Origin: Erwinia sp. SLM-02
GTDB lineage: Bacteria; Pseudomonadota; Gammaproteobacteria; Enterobacterales; Enterobacteriaceae
Direction: 5' to 3'
Assembly (NCBI RefSeq): GCF_037450285.1
Contig: NZ_JAQISN010000002.1
Span: 558,001 to 622,000 of the forward strand
DNA length: 64,000 nt
The position numbers and the translations under genes are program-made. The notes under the pieces are model-generated. The model made no database searches, was not told where the DNA came from, and saw only the letters and a list, made by a program, of their open reading frames with translations. Shown here one piece after another: positions 53,669 to 61,598 of the stretch (positions within the stretch are counted from its first letter, which is position 1; every line of letters begins with the position of its first letter).

Positions 53669-53956
53669 TCATGGACCGCGGCGCACTGCCCGAACCGCTG
53701 GCCGTGGCGGCCGCGTCGCAGACAACGGTCATTATCCCCTGGCCGGCGGCGAAGGAAACTTCGCTGTCGGCTTTCCCATGCCCGTTTCTGACCGGGTGTG
53801 GCGACGATCACAGAAGCCAACATTAATTTTATCCATTTGATTTTAAACACTAAATTCACCCCCCGTTTTTTTGACTTCATCCGGATAACCTCATAGGATT
53901 TATTTGGAACGACATTCCACATATTGAAATAAACACCAGCGGGGAGTAACAGCAGC
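53669..53956. promoter_or_regulatory. Control region upstream of yiaK
   Basis: About 290 bases between the lactonase and yiaK genes. The last part is AT-rich and holds the YiaJ-type dyad at 53905-53919. No clear terminator for the preceding ABC operon is visible. The upstream 150 bases are GC-rich without a supported ORF. Confidence 0.45.
53905..53919. promoter_or_regulatory. Putative YiaJ operator upstream of yiaK
   Basis: TGGAACGACATTCCA is a perfect inverted repeat (TGGAA-N5-TTCCA), centred about 45 bases before the yiaK start. It is nearly identical to the site in the yiaJ/ABC intergenic region. Confidence 0.7.
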
Positions 53957-54955
53957 ATGAGAATCAGCTACCAGCAGTTAAAGCAGGAGTTCCTGCGCGT
54001 TTTACTGGCGCGCGGCGTGGCGGCGGACAAGGCCGAAGCCTGTGCCACCCTGTTTGCCGACACCAGTGAAAGCGGCGTTTACTCCCACGGCGTGAACCGC
54101 TTCCCCCGCTTTATTCAGCAGCTGGACGCTGGGCATATCGTGCCGACGGCGACCCCGGAAAAGATCCTCTCACTGGGCGCGATTGAACAGTGGGACGCAC
54201 ATCGCGCTATCGGCAACCTGACCGCCACCGAGATGATGGACCGCGCGATGGAACTGGCCGACAGCCACGGTATCGGCCTGGTGGCGCTGCGTAACGCTAA
54301 CCACTGGATGCGCGGCGGCAGCTACGGCTGGCAGGCGGCGGAGAAAGGCTATGTCGGCATCTGCTGGACCAATTCCATTGCGGTAATGCCGCCGTGGGGC
54401 GCGAAAAACTGCGCGATCGGCACCAACCCGCTGATCGTTGCCGTACCGGGCGAACCGATCACCATGGTGGATATGTCGATGTCGATGTTCTCCTACGGCA
54501 TGCTGGAAATTAATCGTCTGGCGGGCAAAACCCTGCCGGTGGACGGCGGCTTTGATAACGACGGCAACTACACCCGCGATCCGGCCACCATTGAAGAAAA
54601 CCGCCGCATCCTGCCGATGGGCTACTGGAAAGGCTCCGCGCTTTCCATCGTGCTGGATATGCTGGCCACCCTGCTCTCTAACGGTTCCTCCGTCACGGAG
54701 GTAACCCAGGACAACGGCGACGAATTTGGTATCTCGCAGGTGTTTATCGCCATTGACGTCGATCGCCTGATCGATGGCCCAACCCGCGACGCCAAGCTGG
54801 CACGCATTATTGAATCCATCAGCGGCGCCGAGCGCGCCAACGTCGGGCAGGCCATCCGCCTGCCGGGCCATAAATTCCCCGGCATCCGCGCTGAAAACCA
54901 GCAGCAGGGCATTCCGGTCGACGAACGCGTCTGGGCGCGCATTCAGGCGCTGTAA
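53957..54955 (+). CDS. yiaK: 2,3-diketo-L-gulonate reductase
   Basis: A 332-residue NAD(P)H-dependent oxidoreductase of the malate/L-lactate dehydrogenase (LDH2) family, the same length as E. coli YiaK and nearly colinear: SGVYSHGVNRFPRFIQQL, LGAIEQWDAHRAIGNLTA, LVALRNANHWMRGGSYGWQAAEKGY, IAVMPPWGAKNCAIGTNPL, VDMSMSMFSYGMLE and LPMGYWKGSALSIVLDMLATL. It reduces 2,3-diketo-L-gulonate to 3-keto-L-gulonate in the cytoplasm. First gene of yiaKL-MFS-lyxK-sgbHUE. Confidence 0.97.
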   Translation: MRISYQQLKQEFLRVLLARGVAADKAEACATLFADTSESGVYSHGVNRFPRFIQQLDAGHIVPTATPEKILSLGAIEQWDAHRAIGNLTATEMMDRAMELADSHGIGLVALRNANHWMRGGSYGWQAAEKGYVGICWTNSIAVMPPWGAKNCAIGTNPLIVAVPGEPITMVDMSMSMFSYGMLEINRLAGKTLPVDGGFDNDGNYTRDPATIEENRRILPMGYWKGSALSIVLDMLATLLSNGSSVTEVTQDNGDEFGISQVFIAIDVDRLIDGPTRDAKLARIIESISGAERANVGQAIRLPGHKFPGIRAENQQQGIPVDERVWARIQAL

Positions 54956-54968
54956 CAGGAGCAACCCG

Positions 54969-55454
54969 ATGATTTTTGGACATATTAACAATACCGAAGC
55001 GCATCACTATCCTGTCGCCGTTGCCCAGGCCGTGGACTATCTGGCGCGCCACGACCTGCAGACGATGGCGGCCGGGCGCTACCAGCACGACCAGACCGGC
55101 TGGGTGGTTCAGGTGCTGGATTTACAGACCGGCCCGCACGGCGAGAGCTTCCCGGAAGCGCACCGTCACTTTGTTGACGTGCAGTTTCTGGTCCACGGCG
55201 AGGAGCTGATCGGCGTGGCGACGGAAAAAACCGAGCTGGTAATCCACCAGCCTTACAACGCCGAGCGCGACATTATTTTCTATCGCGATGCGCCGAACGA
55301 AACCCTGCTGCTGATGAAGCCCGGCAACTTCGCCGTGTTCTTCCCGCAGGATCTGCATCGGCCAAACCTGATGATCGACGGCCCACAGGCGATCCGCAAA
55401 GTCGTGGTCAAGATCCCTCTTACCGAGTTCGTTACTTCCGGGAGAACGCTATGA
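54969..55454 (+). CDS. yiaL: YiaL (YhcH/YjgK/YiaL family)
   Basis: A 161-residue small cupin-like protein starting at MIFGHINNT, as in E. coli YiaL (155 residues), with HRHFVDVQFLVHGEELIGVA, NAERDIIFYRDAP and NFAVFFPQDLHRP (metal-binding Glu/His/Asp pattern). Its exact role is unknown; relatives are thought to be sugar epimerases or lactonases. Start: ATG 54969 after CAGGAGC; a 65-codon upstream extension in yiaK is not real. It overlaps the next gene by 4 bases. Confidence 0.93.
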   Translation: MIFGHINNTEAHHYPVAVAQAVDYLARHDLQTMAAGRYQHDQTGWVVQVLDLQTGPHGESFPEAHRHFVDVQFLVHGEELIGVATEKTELVIHQPYNAERDIIFYRDAPNETLLLMKPGNFAVFFPQDLHRPNLMIDGPQAIRKVVVKIPLTEFVTSGRTL

Positions 55455-56749
55455 GCCTGACTTCCAGTTCTGTGGCATCCCGCGCGTCGATTCCGACCAC
55501 GCGCTGGCTGCGGATCATCCCCCCGATCCTGATCACCTGCATTATCTCCTATATGGATCGCGTGAATATCGCCTTCGCCATGCCGGGCGGCATGGATGAC
55601 GAGCTGGGCATCAGCGCCTCGATGGCCGGCCTGGCGGGGGGGATCTTCTTTATCGGCTATCTGTTCCTGCAGGTTCCCGGCGGCAAGCTGGCGGTCTACG
55701 GCAACGGCAAACGCTTTATCGGCTGGTCGCTGCTGGCCTGGGCGGTGATCTCTGTCCTCACCGGTATGGCCACCAACCAGTATCAGCTGCTGGGGTTGCG
55801 CTTCCTGCTCGGCGTGTCCGAGGGGGGCATGCTGCCGGTGGTGCTGACCATGATCGGCAACTGGTTCCCGGATTCTGAACGCGGGCGCGCCAATGCGATT
55901 GTGATCATGTTCGTGCCGATCGCCGGGATCCTCACCGCCCCGCTTTCCGGCTGGATCATTACCAGCTGGGACTGGCGCATGCTGTTCTTCGTGGAAGGCG
56001 GCCTGTCGCTGGTGGTGATGGCGCTGTGGTGCTTCACCATCAGCAACCGACCGCAGGAAGCGAAGTGGATCTCGGAGGCCGAAAAGAATTACCTGATCAA
56101 AACGCTGCACGATGAGCAGCTACAGATTAAAGGCAAAAACACCCGCAAAGCTTCGCTGCGCCAGGTGATGCGTGAGCCGGTGATGTGGCGACTGATTATG
56201 GTCAACTTCTTCTATCAGACCGGGATCTACGGCTACACGCTGTGGCTGCCGACCATCCTGAAAGGGCTGACCAACGGCAATATCGAACAGGTCGGCTGGC
56301 TGGCCATCCTGCCTTACGTCGGCGCCATCTTTGGCATGTTTATCTTCTCGTCGCTGTCCGATGCCACCGGACGCCGCAAGCTGTTTGTTGCGCTGCCGCT
56401 GGCCGGATTTGCCATCTGCATGGCGCTGTCGGTGCTGCTGAAAGCGCATATCTGGTGGTCCTACGCCGCGCTGGTCGGCTGCGGAGTGTTTATCCAGTCG
56501 GCGGCCGGGGTGTTCTGGAGTATTCCTCCACGCCTGTTTAACGCCGAAGTGGCGGGCGGCGCGCGCGGTGTAATCAACGCGCTGGGCAACCTCGGCGGCT
56601 TCTGCGGCCCGTACATGGTCGGCGTGCTGATTGCCGAATACAGCAAAGACGCCGGTGTTTACAGTCTGGCGATCTCGCTGGCGATTGCCTCGGTGCTGGC
56701 GCTGACGCTGCCCGCCCGCTGCGATGCACCGCAGAAGGAGGCCGCATGA
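55451..56749 (+). CDS. MFS transporter of the yia operon (YiaX2-like)
   Basis: A 432-residue, 12-helix ACS-family symporter: IPPILITCIISYMDRVNIAFAMPGGMDDELGIS in helix 1, GIFFIGYLFLQVPGGKLA, RFLLGVSEGGMLPVVLTMIGNWFPDSERGRANA and WSIPPRLFNAEVAGGARGVINALGNLGGFCGPYMVG. In E. coli this place holds the TRAP transporter yiaMNO; in Klebsiella oxytoca an MFS gene, yiaX2, is used for ascorbate-linked growth. It probably imports 2,3-diketo-gulonate or a related acid. It overlaps yiaL and lyxK by 4 bases each. Confidence 0.92.
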   Translation: MSLTSSSVASRASIPTTRWLRIIPPILITCIISYMDRVNIAFAMPGGMDDELGISASMAGLAGGIFFIGYLFLQVPGGKLAVYGNGKRFIGWSLLAWAVISVLTGMATNQYQLLGLRFLLGVSEGGMLPVVLTMIGNWFPDSERGRANAIVIMFVPIAGILTAPLSGWIITSWDWRMLFFVEGGLSLVVMALWCFTISNRPQEAKWISEAEKNYLIKTLHDEQLQIKGKNTRKASLRQVMREPVMWRLIMVNFFYQTGIYGYTLWLPTILKGLTNGNIEQVGWLAILPYVGAIFGMFIFSSLSDATGRRKLFVALPLAGFAICMALSVLLKAHIWWSYAALVGCGVFIQSAAGVFWSIPPRLFNAEVAGGARGVINALGNLGGFCGPYMVGVLIAEYSKDAGVYSLAISLAIASVLALTLPARCDAPQKEAA

Positions 56750-58221
56750 GCTACTGGTTAGGACTGGACTGCGGCGGCACCTTTATTAAGGCCGGGCTGT
56801 ATGACGCATCCGGTCGCGAGCAGGTGGTGGCGCGGCAGAACCTGCCGGTGCTGGTGCCTGAGCCGGGCCGGGCGGAACGCGATATGCATCAGCTGTGGCA
56901 GGTGGCCGTCACGGTGATCCGCCAGGTGCTGGAAAACGGCGGAACCGATGCCGCAGACGTGCGCGGTATGGGGATCTCCGCCCAGGGTAAAGGTCTGTTC
57001 CTGCTCGATAAGCAGGGCCAGCCGCTGGGCAACGGCATACTCTCTTCCGACCGCCGCGCGCTGGAGCTGGTCCAGCGCTGGCAGCGCGAAGGCGTACCCC
57101 AGGCGCTCTATCCGGTGACCCGCCAGACGCTGTGGACCGGGCATCCGGTTTCGCTGCTGCGCTGGGTTAAGGAGCACGAGCCGGAACGCTATGCGGCGAT
57201 CGGCAGCGTAATGATGGCGCACGACTATCTGCGCTTCTGCCTGACCGGCGAGCGGGCCTGCGAAGAAACCAATATCTCCGAATCCAATCTGTATGACATG
57301 CAGCAGGGCGACTGGTCGCCCGCGCTGGCGGAGCAGCTGGATATCGCGGAAATCCAGCCCGCCCTGCCGCCGATCGTCGGCTCCAGCGCCGTGGCGGGAC
57401 ACATTACGGCCGCCGCCGCCGCGCAGTGCGGGCTGGCGGAAGGCACGCCGGTGGTAGGCGGGCTGTTCGACGTGGTGTCCACCGCGCTGTGCGCCGGACT
57501 GTACGACGACACGCGGCTGAATGCGGTGATGGGCACCTGGTCGGTGACCAGCGGCATTACCGACTGCCTGAGCGATGAGGTGGATTACCCGTTCGTATAT
57601 GGCCGCTACGCCATTGACGGCCAGTACATCGTTCACGAAGCCAGCCCGACTTCCGCCGCCAATCTGGAATGGTTCTGCCAGCAGTGGGGCATCGACGACT
57701 ACGCGCAGCTGAATCAGTGGGTGGCTGAACTGCCTCCGGCGGCCAGCTCGCTGCTGTTCGTGCCGTTCCTCTACGGTAATAACGCCGGAGCGAACCTGCA
57801 CGCCAGCTTCTACGGGCTGCAGGCGGGCCACCAGCGCGGCCATCTGGTGCAGGCGATCTATGAAGGCGTGGTGTTCTCGCACCTGACCCATCTGAACCGC
57901 ATTCTCAAACGCTTCCCCAACGTCAGCGCCCTGCGCCTGACCGGCGGCCCCACCCGCTCGGCCGAGTGGATGCAGATGTTTGCCGATATCAGCGGCCTGC
58001 CGGTGGAAATCCCACAGATTGAGGAGACCGGCTGCCTGGGAGCGGCGCTGGTGGCGATGACCGGAACCGGCGCGCACCCGTCGCTACAGCAGGCGCAGCG
58101 GGCGCTGGATCCGGCGATCGTCAGCTACAGGCCGGACGCCGAACGCCACGCGCGCTACCAGAAGAAATACCAACGCTATCAGAAACTTATTACGGCGCTG
58201 ATTGCCGCCAACCAGGAGTAA
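56746..58221 (+). CDS. lyxK: L-xylulose/3-keto-L-gulonate kinase
   Basis: A 491-residue FGGY-family carbohydrate kinase of the cytoplasm. It matches E. coli LyxK (498): WLGLDCGGTFIKAGLYDASGRE (phosphate 1), ISAQGKGLFLLDKQGQPLGN, SSDRRALELVQRWQ, TRQTLWTGHPVSLLRWVKEHEPERYAAIG, GGLFDVVSTALCAG, VMGTWSVTSGITD (adenosine) and TGGPTRSAEWMQM. In this pathway it phosphorylates 3-keto-L-gulonate to the 6-phosphate. Translationally coupled to its neighbours by 4-base overlap upstream and a 3-base gap downstream. Confidence 0.95.
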   Translation: MSYWLGLDCGGTFIKAGLYDASGREQVVARQNLPVLVPEPGRAERDMHQLWQVAVTVIRQVLENGGTDAADVRGMGISAQGKGLFLLDKQGQPLGNGILSSDRRALELVQRWQREGVPQALYPVTRQTLWTGHPVSLLRWVKEHEPERYAAIGSVMMAHDYLRFCLTGERACEETNISESNLYDMQQGDWSPALAEQLDIAEIQPALPPIVGSSAVAGHITAAAAAQCGLAEGTPVVGGLFDVVSTALCAGLYDDTRLNAVMGTWSVTSGITDCLSDEVDYPFVYGRYAIDGQYIVHEASPTSAANLEWFCQQWGIDDYAQLNQWVAELPPAASSLLFVPFLYGNNAGANLHASFYGLQAGHQRGHLVQAIYEGVVFSHLTHLNRILKRFPNVSALRLTGGPTRSAEWMQMFADISGLPVEIPQIEETGCLGAALVAMTGTGAHPSLQQAQRALDPAIVSYRPDAERHARYQKKYQRYQKLITALIAANQE

Positions 58222-58224
58222 ACC

Positions 58225-58887
58225 ATGAGCCGTTCCTCTGTTCCTCAACTGCAGCTGGCGCTGGATCATACCCGGCTGGATGCCGCTCTTGATGCCGCCG
58301 ATCGCCTGCATGAGCACGTCGATATCGTGGAAGCCGGCACCATTCTCTGCGTCAGCGCGGGCGTGGACGCAGTGCGTCAGCTGCGCCAGCGCCTGCCGGA
58401 GAAAACTCTGGTGGCCGATTTTAAAGTTGCCGATGCCGGATCGACGCTGGCCGAGCTGGCGTTTGAGGCCGGGGCTAACTGGATGACGGTGATCTGCGCT
58501 GCGCCGCTGGCCACCTTTGCCAGCGCCAATGAGGTAGCGCAGCGGTATCAGGGCGAGATCCAGATTGAACTGTTCGGCAACTGGACGATGGACGATGCCC
58601 GCAGCTGGCGCGCCCTCGGCCTGAAGCAGGCGATCTACCACCGTGGACGCGATGCGCAGGCCCAGGGACAGCGCTGGAGCCAGCAGGATCTCGACGCGAT
58701 GAAGGCGCTCTCCGACCTCGGTTTTGGGCTGTCGGTGACCGGCGGGATCACCCCGCAGGAGCTGCCGCAGTTCAAAGAGATCGACGTGCGCGCCTTTATC
58801 GTCGGCCGCGCGCTGACCGAAAGCGCCAACGGCCTGGCCACCGCCGCCGAGTTCCATCAGGCGATCGACAGCATCTGGGGGAAATAA
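58225..58887 (+). CDS. sgbH: 3-keto-L-gulonate-6-phosphate decarboxylase
   Basis: A 220-residue (beta/alpha)8 enzyme of the OMP decarboxylase suprafamily: LALDHTRLDAAL (first Asp), DIVEAGT (Glu33), ADFKVADAG (D62-x-K64-xx-D67, the catalytic cluster), ELFGNW and VTGGITPQELPQF (phosphate-binding Gly-rich loop). It converts 3-keto-L-gulonate 6-phosphate to L-xylulose 5-phosphate with Mg2+. It belongs to the UlaD/SgbH pair; neighbours make it SgbH (yiaQ). Confidence 0.95.
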   Translation: MSRSSVPQLQLALDHTRLDAALDAADRLHEHVDIVEAGTILCVSAGVDAVRQLRQRLPEKTLVADFKVADAGSTLAELAFEAGANWMTVICAAPLATFASANEVAQRYQGEIQIELFGNWTMDDARSWRALGLKQAIYHRGRDAQAQGQRWSQQDLDAMKALSDLGFGLSVTGGITPQELPQFKEIDVRAFIVGRALTESANGLATAAEFHQAIDSIWGK

Positions 58888-58888
58888 C

Positions 58889-59746
58889 ATGCGTCAGCAC
58901 CCGTTAGGTATTTATGAAAAAGCCCTGCCCGCGCATCTGAGCTGGCCGGAACGTCTGGCGCTGGCGAAGGCCTGCGGCTTTGACTTTGTTGAGATGTCGG
59001 TGGATGAAACCGATGCCCGCCTGGCGCGCCTGGACTGGACCAAGGCCCAGCGCCTGTCGCTGGTGGACGCGATGATTGAAACCGGGGTCAGTATCCCCTC
59101 GATGTGCCTTTCCGGCCATCGCCGCTTCCCGTTTGGCAGCCGCGATCCGGCCATTCGCCAGCAGGCATACGATCTGATGGATCGCGCCATCCAGCTGGCA
59201 AAGGATACCGGCATCCGCACCATCCAGCTGGCGGGCTATGACGTTTATTACGAATCGCACGATGAAGGCACCGTCACCCGCTTCGCCGAAGGGCTGGCCT
59301 GGGCCGTTGAACGCGCGGCGGCGGCGCAGGTAATGCTGGCGGTGGAAATCATGGACACCGAGTTTATGAACTCCATCAGCAAGTGGAAGCACTGGGATCG
59401 TCAGCTGGCCTCGCCGTGGTTCACCGTCTACCCGGACGTCGGCAACCTCAGCGCCTGGGGCAATGACGTCAGCGCCGAGCTGGCGCTGGGCATCGATCGC
59501 ATCGCCGCCATTCATCTGAAGGACACCCTGCCGGTGACCAATGATTCGCCGGGCCAGTTCCGCGACGTGCCGTTTGGCGAAGGCTGCGTCGATTTTGTCA
59601 GCGTGTTCCGCACGCTGAAGCAGATTAACTATCGCGGCGCGTTCCTGATTGAGATGTGGACCGAAAAAGCCGAAGAGCCTGTGGCCGAGATCGTGCAGGC
59701 GCGGCGCTGGATTGAACAAAAAATGCAGGAAGGAGGATTACTGTGA
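58889..59746 (+). CDS. sgbU: L-xylulose-5-phosphate 3-epimerase
   Basis: A 285-residue TIM-barrel enzyme (UlaE/SgbU family): MRQHPLGIYEKALPAHLSWPERLALAKACGFDFVEMSVDETDARLARLDW at the N-terminus, CLSGHRRFPFGSRDPAIR, IQLAGYDVYYE, EIMDTEFMNSISKWKHWDRQL and DVGNLSAWGND, with metal-binding Glu/Asp/His residues. It converts L-xylulose 5-phosphate to L-ribulose 5-phosphate. It follows sgbH by one base and overlaps sgbE by 4. Confidence 0.96.
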   Translation: MRQHPLGIYEKALPAHLSWPERLALAKACGFDFVEMSVDETDARLARLDWTKAQRLSLVDAMIETGVSIPSMCLSGHRRFPFGSRDPAIRQQAYDLMDRAIQLAKDTGIRTIQLAGYDVYYESHDEGTVTRFAEGLAWAVERAAAAQVMLAVEIMDTEFMNSISKWKHWDRQLASPWFTVYPDVGNLSAWGNDVSAELALGIDRIAAIHLKDTLPVTNDSPGQFRDVPFGEGCVDFVSVFRTLKQINYRGAFLIEMWTEKAEEPVAEIVQARRWIEQKMQEGGLL

Positions 59747-60441
59747 GCTTAACGACTCTGAAAGAACAGGTGCTGGAGGCCAACCTCGCCCTGCCGCGCC
59801 ATAATCTGGTGACCTTTACCTGGGGCAACGTCAGCGCAATCGACCGCGCCAGCGGTCGGGTGGCGATCAAGCCTTCCGGCGTGGATTATGACGTGATGAC
59901 GGTGGACGATATTGTGGTGGTGGATCTGGAGAACGGCCGGGTGGTGGAAGGCAGCAAGAAGCCCTCTTCCGATACGGCCACGCATCTGGCGCTGTATCGC
60001 GCCTTTGATTCCATTGGCGGCATCGTGCATACCCACTCGCGCCACGCCACCATCTGGGCGCAGTCCGGGCTGGATCTGCCCGCCTGGGGCACCACCCACG
60101 CCGACTATTTTTACGGCAAGATCCCCTGCACGCGGCTGATGACGCCGCAGGAGATTGCAGAGAACTACGAGCATAATACCGGCGACGTGATTATTGAGAC
60201 GTTCCGCTCGCGCAACATCAGCCCGGCGGCCATTCCGGCGGTGCTGGTGAACGCCCACGGTCCGTTTGCCTGGGGCAGCGATGCAGATAACGCGGTGCAT
60301 AATGCGGTGGTGCTGGAGGAAGTGGCCTATATGGGTATTTTCTCGCGGCAGCTGACGCCGGGGATCGGTGATATGCAGCAGGTGCTGTTGGATAAGCATT
60401 ATTTGCGTAAGCACGGGGCGAATGCGTATTACGGGCAGTGA
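59743..60441 (+). CDS. sgbE: L-ribulose-5-phosphate 4-epimerase
   Basis: A 232-residue class II aldolase-family epimerase: LPRHNLVTFTWGNVSAID, IKPSGVDYDVMT, SSDTATHLALYRAF, GIVHTHSRHATIWAQ (zinc His pair), WGTTHADYFYGKIPCTRLMT (Asp/Tyr active site) and VLVNAHGPFAWG (third zinc His). It yields D-xylulose 5-phosphate, which enters the pentose phosphate pathway. Last gene of the operon, followed directly by the repeat locus with no obvious simple terminator other than its palindromes. Confidence 0.96.
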   Translation: MSLTTLKEQVLEANLALPRHNLVTFTWGNVSAIDRASGRVAIKPSGVDYDVMTVDDIVVVDLENGRVVEGSKKPSSDTATHLALYRAFDSIGGIVHTHSRHATIWAQSGLDLPAWGTTHADYFYGKIPCTRLMTPQEIAENYEHNTGDVIIETFRSRNISPAAIPAVLVNAHGPFAWGSDADNAVHNAVVLEEVAYMGIFSRQLTPGIGDMQQVLLDKHYLRKHGANAYYGQ

Positions 60442-60531
60442 GTGACAGCTGTAGGATTGTGCCCCGGTGGACGTTACGGGGCGGGGTATATTGAAGCATC
60501 ATTGTTGTTTCGGGTTCTGTGCCCGGGCGAC

Positions 60532-60628
60532 CGTCAGGGGGCAGAACGCCGGGTCGCCGTAAACACGTCCGTGTGGGCTTGGCTGCGGCATCCCTGCCGC
60601 AGACACCCGGCTTATCTGCCCCCTGACG
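60532..60628 (-). repeat. Palindromic cloverleaf element, copy A (inverted orientation)
   Basis: Outer 14-bp arms CGTCAGGGGGCAGA (60532-60545) / TCTGCCCCCTGACG (60615-60628) are perfect. A second stem GCCGGGT / ACCCGGC (60548-60554, 60605-60611) lies inside. Two inner hairpins follow: ACACG-TC-CGTGT (60563-60574) and CTGCGGCA-TCCC-TGCCGCAG (60583-60602). On the minus strand the core reads AAGCCCACACGGACGTGTT, as in copies B-D. This is the first strong structure after sgbE and could also stop its transcripts. Confidence 0.85.
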
Positions 60629-60845
60629 TTCACCTTTCTGAACATCGTATCGCTTTGATTTTGCCCCGTAACGTTCACCGTTCTGAACTTCGTGTCGCTT
60701 TGAGTTTGTCCCGTAACGTTCACCGCGCTGACCATCGTGTCGCTTTGATTTTGTCCCGTAACGTTCACCGTTCTGAACTTCGTGTCGCTTTGATTTTGTC
60801 CCGTAACATTGACCTTCCAGATATCGTATCGCTACGGCATTGCCC
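60622..60845. repeat. 45-bp tandem repeat, about five copies
   Basis: Units at 60622-60666, 60667-60711, 60712-60756, 60757-60801 and a diverged fifth to about 60845. Units 2 and 4 differ by one base. Core: CGTAACGTTCACCGTTCTG, then GAACTTCGTGTCGC and TTTGATTTTGTCC. Both strands are open through it because 45 is divisible by three, giving 15-residue repeats, but no ribosome site or family supports translation. Confidence 0.9.
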
Positions 60846-60962
60846 GCTACGTTTACAGTTCGAGCCATCACCCGGCACTGAAATACGAACCACTGTTCTA
60901 TCTCCCGGAATAAACCCTTCTACTTGCAGCAAAACCGCTGCCGGTGGGCTATCGGTGACGGG

Positions 60963-61040
60963 CAGGTTCGCGGACCGTTGAGCGCAGGGATGCGCGAATC
61001 GAGCCCACACGGACGTGTTCACGGCGCGTCCGCGAACCTG
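60963..61040 (+). repeat. Palindromic cloverleaf element, copy B
   Basis: Perfect 13-bp outer arms CAGGTTCGCGGAC (60963-60975) / GTCCGCGAACCTG (61028-61040). Inside are hairpins GCGCA-GGGA-TGCGC (60982-60995) and ACACG-GA-CGTGT (61007-61018). The GGGA loop and the CCCACACGGACGTGTT core agree with copy A while the stems differ in sequence. Confidence 0.85.
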
Positions 61041-61169
61041 ACCGACACCGATACGCCATACCCGATACCTATCGCCACCAAACCCACTCACAAGCACCAG
61101 AAGCACGGCGAATAGCCGTACCCTGTTTACTCGCAGCAAAACCGCGGCCGGTGGGCTATCGGTGACGGG

Positions 61170-61247
61170 CGGGTTCGCGGACCGTTGAGCGCAGGGATGC
61201 GCGAATCGAGCCCACACGGACGTGTTCACGGCGCGTCCGCGAACCTG
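61170..61247 (+). repeat. Palindromic cloverleaf element, copy C
   Basis: As copy B, but the left outer arm reads CGGGTTCGCGGAC, so one A-T pair of copy B becomes a G-T opposition (G-U wobble in RNA). Right arm at 61235-61247. Inner hairpins unchanged. Confidence 0.85.
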
Positions 61248-61256
61248 ACCGACACC

Positions 61257-61448
61257 GATACGCCATACCCGATACCTATCGCGACTAAACCAATCCAAAG
61301 CACCGATATGCCATACCCGACACCCATCGCGACCAAACCAATCCAAAGTACCGATATGCCATACCCGATACCCATCGCGACTAAACCAATCCAAAGCACC
61401 GATATGCCATACCCGATACCTATCGCCACCAAACCCACTCATAAGCAC
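61257..61448 (+). repeat. 48-bp tandem repeat, four copies
   Basis: Units at 61257, 61305, 61353 and 61401, each 48 bases, the last one diverging at its end. In one plus-strand frame they encode a 16-residue period (TDMPYPIPIATKPIQS). Single or partial copies occur after element B (61053) and element D (61609 and 61657). Confidence 0.9.
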
Positions 61449-61520
61449 CAGTAGCACGGCGAATAGCCGTACCCTGTTTACTCGCAGCAAAACCGCGGCC
61501 GGTGGGCAATCGGTGACGGG

Positions 61521-61598
61521 CGGGTTCGCGGACCGTTGAGCGCAGGGATGCGCGAACCGAGCCCACACGGACGTGTTCACGGCGCGTCCGCGAACCTG
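61521..61598 (+). repeat. Palindromic cloverleaf element, copy D
   Basis: As copy C with one change outside the stems (GAACCGAG in place of GAATCGAG, near 61558). Outer arms at 61521-61533 and 61586-61598. Confidence 0.85.

Noticed and set aside
56758..58077. 439-codon minus-strand frame
   Set aside because: Antisense shadow of lyxK, whose family match is strong; no ribosome site and biased composition.
60622..61448. Possible CRISPR array
   Set aside because: The 45-, 48- and 207-bp repeats are directly abutting tandem units without unique spacers, and no cas genes are near. The same holds for the octamer tract at 31182.
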